DNA from: Pezicula radicicola | Lineage: Eukaryota; Ascomycota; Leotiomycetes; Helotiales; Dermateaceae | DNA length: 64,000 bases | NCBI GenBank assembly: GCA_003008705.1 | Contig: PDUO01000037.1 | Coordinates: forward strand, 431,765 to 495,764 | Reading direction: 5' to 3' | In this document: positions 43,939 through 54,385 of the stretch, piece by piece | Layout: every line of letters begins with the position of its first letter | Numbering within the stretch: position 1 is the stretch's first letter | Notes under the pieces: model-generated | Database searches by the model: none | What the model saw: the letters and a program-made list of their open reading frames with translations, nothing else | Told to the model about the DNA's origin: nothing | Made by a program: the position numbers and the translations under genes

Positions 43939-45344
43939 GCTAAAATGGGGTCGCAAAAGTCTTTGTGCACGACCCACATATACTGACGCGACGCGTTTTT
44001 CGTGTTCCTACCCTCTCTACAAAACAACAAAATACCTAGCCCACGTAAATCCTTTGCTAATAGCCTTAATCCCAATCGAAAGCCAAGAGGTCAATTGTCT
44101 AAAGATGAGAGACTTACTATTATACAAGCTATTTTAGACGGAGAGAAAATAGGTGTTTTGGCGCGTCGATTTCACTGCCATCGAAATATAATTCGAAATA
44201 TATTCAAGCGATATCAAGAAACGAATAGCCTACGAAATAGACCTCAATCTAGCCAACCTCCTATATTAAATCGACGAGAAAGAAGAGCTCTTTTTAGACT
44301 AGTTCGAAGGGAACCAACCCTCCCGTAGGCTAGTCTTATAGACTGGTGTTAAACTTATATAGGTAAAAAGGTATCAAAAGACACCCTTCGGTGTATTCTA
44401 TGCTCTACAAAGCTTGGGCATTGGAAATCTTTGAAGAGGATCTTCTTAGATAGAAGAGCTATACTACAGAGAACTCGATATTATCGGGAATGGTAAGGGA
44501 GGGAAGTAGAATTGACTCAAGTATATACATCTAATATAGCCTATCTTCTACTATATTAACCTACCTATAGGGCTTCTTTTTAGATGAGTATTCAGTAGCC
44601 TCAGATACCTCGAACCCTACTGGCTAGGTATAGCGATTCTCCAACGAACGATACAAGCGACGAATGGTTAATATTATGAATCATAGGAAGCCAGACATTA
44701 CTATAATGGTGTAGGGAGTAATATAGCTTGGTGGGAGGTCAGAACTAGTCATTATAATAAGGGATATAGACTCTAAGGGTAAGGGATACACTACCTGGAG
44801 CTACCTACAGGCTCTTGAAGAGGCTCTTCTTCCTGTATATAAGCCAGGTCGATTTTATCAATAAGATAATACGAAAATATATACATCAGGGAAGGTATAG
44901 AAATGGTTCGAGGAGCATGGAATCTAGGTTATTTACTGGCCTGTGTATAGCCCAGATATAAACCCAATTGAATATATCTGGCGGGTAATGAAGTCTATTT
45001 TATATAGACAATATCCAGATATCCATTTATTAAAGGATAATCAAGCTGATATAGAAGTTCTAAAGGGTTGGATTAGAGAGGTATAGGAGGCGGTTCCACA
45101 AGAGCTTATTGATAGGCTTATTCTTTCTGTACCAAATAGAGTACGAGCTCTACGCAAGGCAAAGGGCTGGTATACTAAGTATTAAAGCTCTAAATCANGG
45201 CTTTCAAATGAATGTATTATTAGATTTTTATCTATTTTATTNGGTTTTTAAATAGACTAGGAAGACTAAGTGGGATAAATGGGAAATGGTGGGGTATTAC
45301 ATAATATGGGGCATGCACAAAGACTTTTGCGACCCCATTTTAGC
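43939..45344. mobile_element. Complete Tc1/mariner-type element with TIRs and TA duplication
   Basis: Both ends begin GCTAAAATGGGGTCGCAAAA inward. At least 31 terminal bases are identical inverted repeats, and TA flanks both sides (43937-43938 and 45345-45346). Length is 1406 bp. The plus-strand transposase can be followed in one frame: HTH region QLSKDERLTIIQAILDGEKI and FHCHRNIIRNIFKRYQ, then DTLRCILCSTKLGHWKS, MVWGAI, FYQ-stop-DNTKIY, WPVYSPDINPIEYIWRVMKS and the tail VRALRKAKGWYTKY. At least seven stop codons fall at positions expected to be W or Q (for example KV-stop-KWFEEHGI-stop-VIYWP), the signature of RIP. The element is structurally whole but its enzyme is dead. Two undetermined bases lie at 45198 and 45242. 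Confidence 0.9.
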
Positions 45345-46068
45345 TAGGGTAGGCCATGCAGTTGAAAGATCTATTGATTCCCTTCTCTAGTTCAGATGAT
45401 ATTCCCTCACATAAGTGCAATGACACGAAATTCAGCACCTGCATCTACACTGCGGGGAGGTGAGAAACTTGTAATTTCCGCGAATAAAAGATCGGATTTC
45501 GTATAATAACATGCAGTCAGCCGGGAAACACGGCCCCTTCTATATAACATCTCCGTTAAAACTATTAGAACTAATTATAAGAGTTTACTAAGTAAATGCT
45601 ACGCGCTACTTAGTAAGCTATAGTAATACACTATTTTACACTAATACATTATTTTTTAACTTAGAATTCTACTCTCTCCTTTATATTTAATTAGCTTTTA
45701 ATACTATAATATTTAAATATAACTTAGAAATAAATATTTTTAAAAAATTACCTATAATACAAATACATAAAAAAGCAAAATATTACTAAAAAGACCTCAT
45801 TAAGCTCTATATAATAATCTATTTAGTTTAAAATTATATTATTAGTAGTAGTAGTAGTAAGAGTTAAACGCCAAGTTATAATTTTACCCTCTTGTCCTAG
45901 GTGGCCTGCACTATAAGGCTAGGCATGCACGGTCGGCCGCCTTACGGCTGCGATAACATAAGCGTAAACGTTTCAGCCGGCTCGTCCTGTGCCCGGCCAA
46001 GTAACATAAGCATTAACTATCGAACAAATACTTAAAGACGAGATAATAGAGCCCGAGGAGTGAATATA
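45345..46068. other. AT-rich RIP-like block
   Basis: 45560-45880 is extremely AT-rich with many TpA steps; no gene is seen. The sequence becomes more mixed after 45890. Confidence 0.5.
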
Positions 46069-46184
46069 TGTCAGACTTTTGGAGGATGACTCGATTGCAG
46101 AATAAAGTAAGGTCTAAAGGAGGTATATATACATAAAAAGTGGACTAGAAACGTGTCCAAAAGTCACCTGATTTCCGGCTGACA
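46069..46184 (-). mobile_element. Solo LTR (116 bp) with 5-bp target duplication
   Basis: Starts TGTCAG and ends CTGACA, flanked by ATATA on both sides (46064-46068 and 46185-46189). It matches 61171-61289 in inverted orientation, sharing GGATGACTCGATTGCAGAAT, GTAAGGTCTAAAGG, GTATATATAC, GTGGACTAGAAACG and CACCTGATTTCCGGCTGACA. It contains a TATA-like box and a polyadenylation-like AATAAA. These are hallmarks of a retrotransposon LTR left after internal recombination. Confidence 0.82.
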
Positions 46185-46269
46185 ATATAGTTTTCAGCGC
46201 AAGTCTCAGGAATTTTTTTTTTAGCTTGCTAATTCTTCCCTAGATATCCATCCACCCCTTACAATAGCC

Positions 46270-46796
46270 ATGGTCGACACAACCACACCAAAGCTCCCAT
46301 TCACCCTTATCTCAAAAACCGGTTAAGAGAAATACCCCGAATTCGAGTCTTACACCTGCGTAGTATAGTATTCAATAATGGGCGAATTCCACGACATTCT
46401 CTTCCGCGCCTTCAATTCAGCGTACCTTTCCTCGGATTTTATTAAACCTAGAACCCATAACGTGGCCGAATTCCTCGAATACAGTGCTCTGCTCTGTGTA
46501 ATCCTCGAATCACATCATGATTGGGAAGAATACAGCATGTTCCCTGCGCTAGAGAAATTTGCAGAGAAGCCGGGACTAATGCAGACGAATATCGAACAGT
46601 ACAAAGCATTTGAGGAGGGGTTGCACAAATTCCATACTTACTGTGAAGACCGTGAGACGAAGAAAAACTGTGATAGTAGTAAGTATAGAGAGACGTGGGT
46701 TCATTTGCGCCAGCATTGAACAAGCATGTGCATGCTGAGTCAGAGACGATTTATCGGTTAAGATACACGGACTCTAAGGGGCTGAGGAAGGTGTAA
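46270..46796 (+). pseudogene. Hemerythrin-like HHE domain protein, broken
   Basis: ATG at 46270 gives MVDTTTPKLPFTLISKTG, then TAA, then EKYPEFESYTCVV, then TAG, then YSIMGEFHDILFRAFNSAY. All are in one frame. It continues HNVAEFLEYSALLCVILESH, HDWEEYSMFPALEKFAE, and FEEGLHKFHTY. A frameshift near 46690 leads to SFAPALNKHVHAESETIYRL ending at 46796. The histidine/glutamate ligands of the HHE four-helix fold (HNV, ESHHDWEE, HKF, HVHAE) are all recognisable. The two stops fit C-to-T changes of Gln codons. In fungi such proteins are small cytosolic, presumably iron-binding proteins. A shorter product could start at 46378. It lies 85 bp downstream of the solo LTR. Confidence 0.75.
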
Positions 46797-46899
46797 GGAG
46801 GGCAGGAGAAGATCGCAATGGCAAAGTGGGAATCTTTTAAGTAAGTCTAGACTACTCTCTCTTGTTAGAGTAAAGGGACGTTGCAGGTGCGCTATTCGA

Positions 46900-47680
46900 C
46901 GAAGTTGAAAGGGTAGCGTTGTGGTAAGCGACGACGCAAATCTTCTGGCACTTGAGTGGTTTTGAATTCAATATATATCATTTTTATCGTATCTGGGAAT
47001 CTACGCTTCTGGTCCAAGCGGTCCGACTTAAATATAACCAATATTAAGACGGCTCTTAAGGAAGATCTTTGATATGCTGTCAAAGCCTACATAGCCTAAG
47101 ACATCCAAGTTACTATCACGGCTGATAAAGTAATTTGCTATTTCTTAAAATCGCTATAGCGCATAAGTAAAGTCCGGCCGAATAGCCGTAGCGTCTCTCT
47201 CTTCTACGATGCCAAGTAAGCCGTAGGTTTTGTCCACAGATCGACTTTCAAGATACGCCCGGGTGTGTCTGAGGGAAAAGAGCAAGTTCATAACCCCCTT
47301 GACGCGCACCGGCACCCGTACATCATCGATAGCCGCAATTCCGCTGGTACCGAACAGCTTCGTCGAATCGAACATTCGGGTTAACGAGATAAGACGCGAC
47401 ACTATTACTAATTCATCCCAGTTAATCTCATCCTTTCCGTATAACACAATTGCTTCTCTAGCAAGAGCTACCTCCTAGAGGGCCCAGACACGAGTTGACT
47501 ATAGCCGGCGTAACAGCGCAATGAAGGACTGCCAGACGTTATCTTCTCGAGAAGGGATGTTGTACCATTGCAACTCATTAACTGACACGGGAGACATGTC
47601 ATCTCCATTACGCTCGACCCACAGATATACAAGGGATGTTATCAGACTGGGCAACCGCTCACTGCCATTGGCTGCTACTA
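46900..47680 (-). pseudogene. HET domain protein relic, RIP-mutated
   Basis: On the minus strand the frames give ELQWYNIPSREDNVW, QSFIALLRR, a stop, TRVWAL, TAG, then EVALAREAIVLYGKDEINWD (the third HET block with Q changed to stop). The 98-codon frame 47447-47154 follows (LLFSLRHTRAYLESRSVDKT, YGLLGI), then after more stops NYFISRDSNLDVLGYVGFDS. The first two HET blocks are missing or lost in the AT-rich DNA upstream. TAG codons at W and Q positions point to RIP. No start can be assigned. Confidence 0.7.
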
Positions 47681-48404
47681 CTATTTACTAGCTCTATAGA
47701 GTACTTGAATCTTTTAATATCTCTTATCTACTATTTAGATTTTATCTAACTATAAGATTATATACTAACTATAAAAAGTCTACTTTATATACTTTTTTAT
47801 AAAAGTTCATAGAAGTAGAATTCTTCTTAGCCAAAAGTTACTTTAATTACTTTATATTCTATATTCTAGAAAGTAAATTCTTATATTAGTTAAAAAGTAG
47901 AGTTAAATAGGTGGAATACCTAATTTTAGGTCCTATCAGAACGAGTTATAGATATAGCTAAATTTTTCTATTGCTATAGATTTATAAGGGAAATGCCAAC
48001 AAAAATAGATGCGTTAGTAATGGAGACGCATTTTTGATTTTCTACCCCCTGTCCCCAAAGGGCATAACAATAATTTAGGCTGTTAGGAATAATAGGTACA
48101 TAAAAGACTAAATAGAATTCCCGAATATTCCGGTGCCCGGAGCCTATTTATTTGTAAGCACTATTTCTAACCTTGGCCTGCATCTCCGTGCGCTGCGAAT
48201 GCAAAGAGTAACGTCGACATCTGGATAACGTTTCTCGGGTGGGCGTGTGGCTTTCGGCTGGGATTAGGGATGATGACAAAGATAATTGATTACTGAAATT
48301 GCTACGTCACCAGGTCGAGTCTATTAGACGTATAAAGTGATAGCTCCTCTCAATTCCTTCTAGTAGTACACTTGCATCTATCAGCTATTACCTAACCACT
48401 AAAA
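47681..48404. other. AT-rich block and promoter of the NmrA-like gene
   Basis: 47690-47990 is AT/TpA-rich. The last 150 bases before the ATG at 48405 contain pyrimidine tracts and a CTATCAGC/CAACC-like context typical of fungal transcription starts. No other gene. Confidence 0.4.
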
Positions 48405-49479
48405 ATGAAAACGGGTCTCATTATCGGAACTGGCCGCCAATCAGAAGCGGTCATCGAATTATTGTCATCCACCAATGACTACCACCTCCTCGTCTTAACA
48501 CGCAACATAACATCTCCTCGAGCCGTTAAACTTCAATTGCTTCCTAATGTGGAGCTCGTAGCCAACGCGGTAGAAAATGGCTATGATATGGCAGCTGTCT
48601 TGGCGGCAGCCTCTAGGTCTGACTTTGTCTTCGTCAACACTGATGGCTTCGCTTTAGGCGAGCAGGCGGAAACGTACTGGGGAATTCGTCTCTTTGAACT
48701 TGCGAGAAAAGCCAAAGTGAAACATCTGGTGTATAGCGGACTCGACTACAATGGTAGAGAGTCCAACTTTGACCCCAAGTTTTACGTAGGGCATTATGAG
48801 GGCAAGGCAAGGGTCCAAGGTATATATCTCTTCTCTTGAACTAATGCCCCAACGAGACTAACTTTCCGCAGAATTCATACATGCTCAATCAAAGTCGCCA
48901 ATGGCATGGACTATCATTCGCTCTGGGCCATACATCGAGAATCTGACGCAACTGATGGCGCCGGTAGTCGACGCTGAGGGAACATACCTCTTTCAACTTC
49001 CACTGGGCAAAGGCGCAATACCGTATATTGACCTTGATGACTTTGCAGGATATGTGCGCTGGGCCCTTGAGAGTCCAGATGAATCTAATGGCCTGGATCT
49101 TGGGGTAGCCACAGCGCATGCCAGTGGGCCGGAGATCGCAGAAGCGTTCACAGGTACCACTGGAAAACCCGCTAAATACGTCGATCTTTCCGTTGAGACG
49201 TGGAATGCAAAGACGTGGACGAAGCTTCCTAAGGGCCCTGATACCAAGGTTGGTTTTCTGACTGTAAAGGATGATGGAGCCCTTCTTCAATCTTACGGTG
49301 AAAACTTTACAAATTGGTGGAACCTGTACAAAGCTAGTGCTGGGAACAAGGGGCTGATCCGCCGGGACTACGAACTCCTGGACAAGATTCTACCTGGTCG
49401 TGTCAAGAGTGTTGGGGAATGGATGAAAAAAGTTAAATATACTGGAGAGAGACTATCAACGCTTGATATTCTGGAATAA
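48405..49479 (+). CDS. NmrA-like NAD(P)-binding protein
   Basis: Two exons, 48405-48819 and 48872-49479, with a 52-bp intron (GTATAT donor, CCGCAG acceptor) give 340 residues. The N-terminus is a Rossmann-type strand and loop, TGLIIGTGRQSEAVIELL, with a divergent glycine motif. Next come SDFVFVNTDGF, VKHLVYSGLDYNG (SDR-like strand at about 115-127), and after the splice MAWTIIRSGPYIENLTQLMA and IDLDDFAGYVRWAL. This order is that of NmrA/HSCARG-type atypical short-chain dehydrogenases, which bind NAD(P) and often act as redox sensors or ketoreductase-like enzymes. The catalytic YxxxK is not obvious, favouring a sensor role. All frames are open. Neighbours are decayed genes upstream and the HD-domain gene downstream on the other strand. 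Confidence 0.85.
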
Positions 49480-50135
49480 AAGACTAGAGCTATGGTATAT
49501 TGTAATTAGTCTCGTCTTTGTCTGTCTTGGAATATATACGTACCTTTTTTTGAACCTAGTTACGCATGGCTCAGAGAGCTCATTGCCATTGTAATGAATC
49601 CACAACCTCTTCTCTGGAAAACCATTCCGAGATTTGAGGGATGCGAATGAGATAATGAGGAACAGTTTCATTTATCCCCACGATTCTGCAGCTTGCGAAG
49701 GCCTTCTTCGGTGTCATCCTGGAGTAGACTGTTTGTAAGGTTCCAGATTGAGCCCAATACACTTCGATCATTTACTTCAACAACTTCGGATGTTATCAAG
49801 AGGTTCCGCAACTAGCCGATATTCTGGTTGACGGGGCAAAAATACTTTACGGGATAAGTAGTATTAAGTTTGCACCCCTTAATGGCACATATGGGTTGAC
49901 GACAATAACATCAAATTGTCAGAGATAGTATAGGAAGCAGAGGGAGAGAAATTTTATAAAAGGCTTGCTAACACTGATTTTAGGTTGATAAGACGCTGAT
50001 CTGGTGAGCACCATCTCCATGAAACTATTGTTACTTTGCTATACTTATATCCAGTTTAACTTCCCAAACCCTTCTTTTTTTTTGGCATTTACGAGCACCT
50101 CACTTTCCACCGCAAGAATTAAACCCACATCCCTC
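49480..50135. other. Intergenic, no gene seen
   Basis: Contains the 3' ends of two convergent genes. A 63-codon minus-strand frame (49580-49771) has an ATG but no recognisable features. Confidence 0.35.
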
Positions 50136-50882
50136 TCAATTTTCATATTGCTCACGCGCGGCAGCTACGGCAGCGAACGTTTTAGGCAGGGTGTGCGCAA
50201 GTCTCTCCTTCGCAAACTCTTCCTTGCCAGTACCCTTGCCATCGAGGCCATATTCACAGCCAAAATCGCCGACGAAATTATCGTACGTAGTTTCAGGCTT
50301 CAAAGCACACAGACCGCACATGATTTGGAGGAATTGCTCTTTGAAGTCAAGGCGAGGGAAAGCGCCGAGAATCTCCTTGTACTCGTCGACAGTGATCACA
50401 CCGCCGGGGAAATTGGGCCCCCAGAAATCAGCCATAACGCCCACGTGCGCGAGTTTGACTTCGGGCTCTTTGTGCAGTGCAAAGGACGGTGTGGCGTGCA
50501 GCGCAATTGCGTCCCACATAAGCTGGGTGCGGTGCTTGTCCCAGTTGACTGAGAGTTTGGCTTCCTCGATATAGCTACGGGCCATGTTGGCGCCATCGAC
50601 CTCAAAACGCTTATCCTTAGAAAGTAACGATTTGTCGGTTGCCCAGCCCAAGTCGTGCATAATAGTAGAGAACACGATGAGCTCTATGTCGAGTGGTTCA
50701 GAGCCATTGCGTGGGAGCTTGCGAGACAGCAGAACAGCAAAGTATGCGCTGCGAATGCAGTGGTTGACTGTAGTAGGACTCGTGTATTTCTTGCAGTGTT
50801 CTAGGGCCGCTCTGATCAAAGGAGTAACGGGCAAGCTGAGGCCGCTTTTAGGCAGGTCGGGAAGAGGGGAGTCTGAGGACAT
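50136..50882 (-). CDS. Cyanamide-hydratase-like HD domain protein, cytosolic
   Basis: An intronless ORF of 248 residues from the ATG at 50882. HD-domain metal ligands are in place: His41 (TTVNHCIRSAYF), His76-Asp77 (IMHDLGWATDKS) and a later conserved IALHATPS (His129). RFEVDGANMARSYI, also typical of the family, follows. This matches fungal cyanamide hydratases (urea-forming, cyanamide + water) and the broader fungal HD family named after them. No signal peptide, so it is probably cytosolic. The substrate may be cyanamide or another nitrile-like or amidine compound; the sequence alone cannot settle this. A secreted paralogue lies at 55262, and two beta-carbonic anhydrase genes lie between them. 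Confidence 0.85.
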   Translation of the reverse strand: MSSDSPLPDLPKSGLSLPVTPLIRAALEHCKKYTSPTTVNHCIRSAYFAVLLSRKLPRNGSEPLDIELIVFSTIMHDLGWATDKSLLSKDKRFEVDGANMARSYIEEAKLSVNWDKHRTQLMWDAIALHATPSFALHKEPEVKLAHVGVMADFWGPNFPGGVITVDEYKEILGAFPRLDFKEQFLQIMCGLCALKPETTYDNFVGDFGCEYGLDGKGTGKEEFAKERLAHTLPKTFAAVAAAREQYEN

Positions 50883-51573
50883 ATTCGAGGGTAAATAGAA
50901 CAGATGAAAATTTCCAAAATATTAGGCTGCGAGGTACCGGTTGGATAAAGAAGATGATGTTCTCTAAACTCGGTCGAAAGTCCAGGCTTGTACTTATATG
51001 TCGGGACCAGACTCCTCTCTTAGCCAAGGATCGACATACGCTACTAGAAAAGCAAACAGAGCGCAGGCTCCTCAATCCTTGAGGAGCTTTCTAGAACCCA
51101 ATATCCGGGAGGTATAGTGGCCATTACTAGTATATCCGCATAGTAATCACCCCGTAGTTCCGGAGAGTAACTTTCTCTGCCAACAACCTTAACCTGAACA
51201 TTATACCTATGATTAAACAACGTAACCTCCTGCATTGTAGTCAGTTGCAGGAGCTTTGTCGGCAAATGTACCAGGGTACGATTGACCCGAATTGGGACTA
51301 AAGCTACAGGATTAGTAATCTTGTCTAACATCTACGGATATAGCGTCGGATCGCATGATGCCGGTCATTGGATAAGATGAATGCGTCCCCACCCTCGTAA
51401 GATCGACGTAGTAATTAGTTGATAGGATTTATCATTATTTTACACTATGTGCAGGCTTGTGAAATCCCCGAACTATCTAGATTTTAGCAATTCGCCTATG
51501 TAAAGACCAAATAGATACATTTCTCAACGAGATCACAAGTTCCAAAAAAAAACCTGGTACTAAGAATCTACAG
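50883..51573. other. Divergent intergenic region between HD gene and truncated carbonic anhydrase
   Basis: Expected to hold the first exon(s) of the carbonic anhydrase copy at 51574, but no N-terminal coding sequence like that of the 53064 gene is found. A 95-codon minus-strand ATG frame (51044-51331) has no recognisable features. Confidence 0.4.
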
Positions 51574-52095
51574 TCACCTGTGCCGATCCCAGGTGCATTC
51601 CAGAGCACTATTTCAAGCTCAACATTGGAGGTAAGCTCGCTAACCATAAGTATATTGTGACGTGGCTAACAAAACACAGAATCCGTGGTTCTTCGAACTG
51701 CTGGCGCCGATGTGAAGTCTGTTCTCCCCAGCATCTTGAGTATCGATACTCTCGTAAAGTTTACGGATATCCTTATTGTTAAGCATACGGATTGCGGTGC
51801 CCTAGCCTTCCGAGACACGGAAATCAAAGAAGGACTTGCTAGCCTGGCACCAGATTCGAAAGCCGAGATTAATGCAATGGAGTTCGGAGAGATTACAGGG
51901 TCAGTAGAAGTCAGATTTATATATTCGGAAGCCAAACTAATAGCCTGAACTAGAACTCTTGAAGATAGTGTTGAGCAAGAAGTGACTTATCTTCGAAATT
52001 CAAAGCTTCTTCGACCTGAATTAAAGGAGAGGATTTCTGGATACGTTTATGATCTAGAGACAGGCAGCCTTAAGAAAACTGCAGCGAGTTTTTAA
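51574..52095 (+). pseudogene. Beta-carbonic anhydrase, 5'-truncated copy
   Basis: Three exons are recognisable: 51574-51630, 51680-51899 and 51954-52095, with introns of 49 bp (GTAAGC/ACACAG) and 54 bp (GTCAGT/ACTAG, CTAAT branch). The joined product reads VTCADPRCIPEHYFKLNIGE, VVLRTAGADVKS, IVKHTDCGALAF, LEDSVEQEVTYLRNSKLLRP and ends TAASF. The zinc ligands (Cys of TCADPR, His and Cys of HTDC) and the Asp-Arg dyad are all kept. What is missing is the N-terminal exon (the MxxxLLERNKxYxxSHKP part) and a start codon. Either the 5' end was lost or an unseen divergent exon lies upstream. The remaining exons have clean splice sites and no stops, so decay is slight. About half-diverged paralogue of the 53064 gene. 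Confidence 0.75.
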
Positions 52096-53063
52096 GCCTT
52101 TGACTTTCTATCAGACTATGCTTTTATCGAAAAGAGAAACGTGGTTAGTTAGTAAATATTAGGTAGTTGAATGCGATTGAATGGATACAACTCGGGCCGG
52201 ACATCAGTGTCGGACGATGTCTGCTCCTGACTCTTCTCTTGCATGTTCTCGTCCAGTTCTTGTGGATGTCCGCGGGAATTCACATTAGAATTCATATTGA
52301 AGTAATTACATATGATGTATCACAACGGCTATGGGGTCGCTCAAAAATTTATGTTCTTGTAGGGCTGAAAATTAAATAGAATTACGGGTTTCGTATTGAT
52401 TTCGACAGAGTAGGAGTCGAGCATTCTAGCTGATGTGAAGTGCCTCCGATTTCTACAGACAGTACAATTATAACGCACATGATTATCTGTCTAATGAATG
52501 TAAAATTTGATTTCAAATCATTGCCTAACCAGGTCAGATACAATTATATCCTTAAGAGCACTGCCTGCAGCTGTGTGGATTAACTGTTACGGCAGTCCAT
52601 GGACTTTTAGCTACTTTCTATATCCGAATGGTCGAGAATATCCGTCGGTCAATTGAAGGGGCGGGTTCCATTTCCCCATATGTACTAGTATGGTAACAAG
52701 CGAAGGCGATAGGCCGTTAGCCGGGAGTGCTTTAAACATCAATGTGATTACAAAACATCAAGTCTTCAACCAGGCCAGAGCTTAGAAGAGATAATTTGGT
52801 TAAAGACATATGCTTAAACTCTACTAACCCAAGTAAGGCAGAGCAACCCTGGAAAGAAAGAGATCTGCTCTTGTGATAATTTACAAATCCTTCGTACGAA
52901 TCTATCTTCGCCGCTTCTTGATTGCTGGGGGAAGGTATGTTCTTGAACTTAAGTATATAAATACTGCTTGATTCTAGCTTTGAAACTATTCTTCAGATCC
53001 GTTGAGAACAGTGTCTTCCCAGTCATATATATTTAATATTCTACAGCTTAACAATTTATCATT
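52096..53063. other. Intergenic between the two carbonic anhydrase genes
   Basis: No gene is seen. A TATATATTTAATA segment lies about 30 bases upstream of the next ATG region and may be the core promoter of the intact carbonic anhydrase. Confidence 0.4.
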
Positions 53064-53906
53064 ATGCCGATGATTTCTCCCGCAACTCTTCTTGAGCGGA
53101 ATAAGTAAGTTACTAAGATATTATTGGATATAATGCAATTAGAGTTCTAATGAACGTGAATTAGAAAGTACTCCGAAAGTCATAAGCCCGCTCCCACAAT
53201 AGCGGAGCAAAAGGAAAGTGGCCGCGTCTTTGAGACTACACTCGTCAGTAAGTTGAAAGACAAGCTCTTAATACTTCTAGAGAGCGGTAAACTAATTTCC
53301 AAAGTTACTTGTGTGGATTTTCGCCTTAATCCAGATCAGTTCCTGCAGACTAAGCCTGAAGGTATATAGAATTCCCACTTCGAGAGAGTACTATAATTTA
53401 ACATCTAATCTCTAAGATCAAATACTCATATCACGTAATCCCGCTGGACGCGTCGCTTCTGCTTTGCAAGAGGTCATGCTCTTTGACGCTTTTCTTGGTC
53501 TCACCGCTGTTGTAGTGATTCATCATACAGGTGTGTTAGGTATCTTCTCTGGGCCCGAAGACACAAAATTCTAACTCAACGGTCTTTGCAGACTGTGGTG
53601 CCAGCCATTTCAAAGATGAGGACATTCGTAAGGTGCACAAGAGCCGACTGCCTAACCATTCAGAGATTGACAATATGACGTTTGGCGCCTTTGATAAGTA
53701 AGCTAATGGGTTCTTAAGTGACTTAACTCTAATAACGACATTTTGCTTACTTAAGAAATAGTCTAGAGCAAAGTGTTCGAGATGATCTCCACATCCTGAA
53801 GAATTCTCCTTACATTCCAAAGAAACTTGCTGATAATTGTTCTGGCTTCGTGTACGACATAAAGACAGGTCTCCTTACCCCAGTGGAATATGAGGGTCAT
53901 GCTTGA
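53064..53906 (+). CDS. Beta-class carbonic anhydrase, complete, six exons
   Basis: Exons 53064-53104, 53165-53247, 53305-53361, 53417-53530, 53592-53697 and 53762-53906 all join in phase to give 181 residues. Introns are 55-64 bp with GTAAGT-type donors in four of five. Active-site residues are Cys44, Asp46 and Arg48 (VITCVDFRLNP), and His97 and Cys100 (VIHHTDCG). These are the zinc ligands and the Asp-Arg dyad of beta-carbonic anhydrases, which interconvert CO2 and bicarbonate. The N-terminal LLERNKKYSESHKPAP segment and the small size match the compact fungal subfamily rather than the larger housekeeping form. No targeting peptide is evident, so it is probably cytosolic. It is flanked by its truncated paralogue and by HD cyanamide-hydratase-like genes; an intact coding frame with many introns suggests it is under selection. 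Confidence 0.88.
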
Positions 53907-53972
53907 TGGGTGCAGCACTATGGAGAGACGGAGAGTGAGGGGAGAGCTTGTGTGTCTGTACCGAGAAATTGA

Positions 53973-54385
53973 CTAACAACGTCGGAAGGGTGGAAATTTG
54001 TTCTTCTCTTCATTTAAAACCTGAGTGGAATGAATAAATTCGCACCGACTGTATGCATTCAATGTTACTTCTTTGTTACCAATGTATGCTATGGCATGCG
54101 CTGTATACTCTGAAGAACCAATTGAAAAGAGGCCACCTTGCACGTCCGAAGACTTTGCTGCAGCAATAGTGATGTAGGAATTTCTGTAGATACTCGCCAT
54201 CTGAGACAACCCCAGTTACCGATCTACCACGTCGTCTTGTACGATTTAGAGTGAATCTGTCCAGAGAAAACGAACCCCGAACCTTCGAACAAATGCAATA
54301 GCGTCGCGGAAGGTGGCTGGTAAAGTTGAGACTAGAATATAAGATTCGACCAGGTAGAGGCTACTCAGACCCCGGATAATGCGAA
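53973..54385 (-). pseudogene. HET domain protein relic
   Basis: Minus-strand frames give STLPATFRDAIAFVRRFGVR, FLWTDSL, TAA, IVQDDVVD, a second stop, LSQMASIYRNSYITIAAAKS and DVQGGLF, ending at 53973. This is the middle of the HET domain subclass with the SLCIIQDD motif; the TAA replaces the Cys of LCI. The rest of the gene (N-terminal and the long C-terminal part) is missing. It lies between the carbonic anhydrase and the secreted HD protein. Confidence 0.7.

Noticed and set aside
51044..51331. 95-codon minus-strand ATG frame
   Set aside because: No recognisable domain; it lies in the divergent intergenic region where carbonic anhydrase exons were sought.
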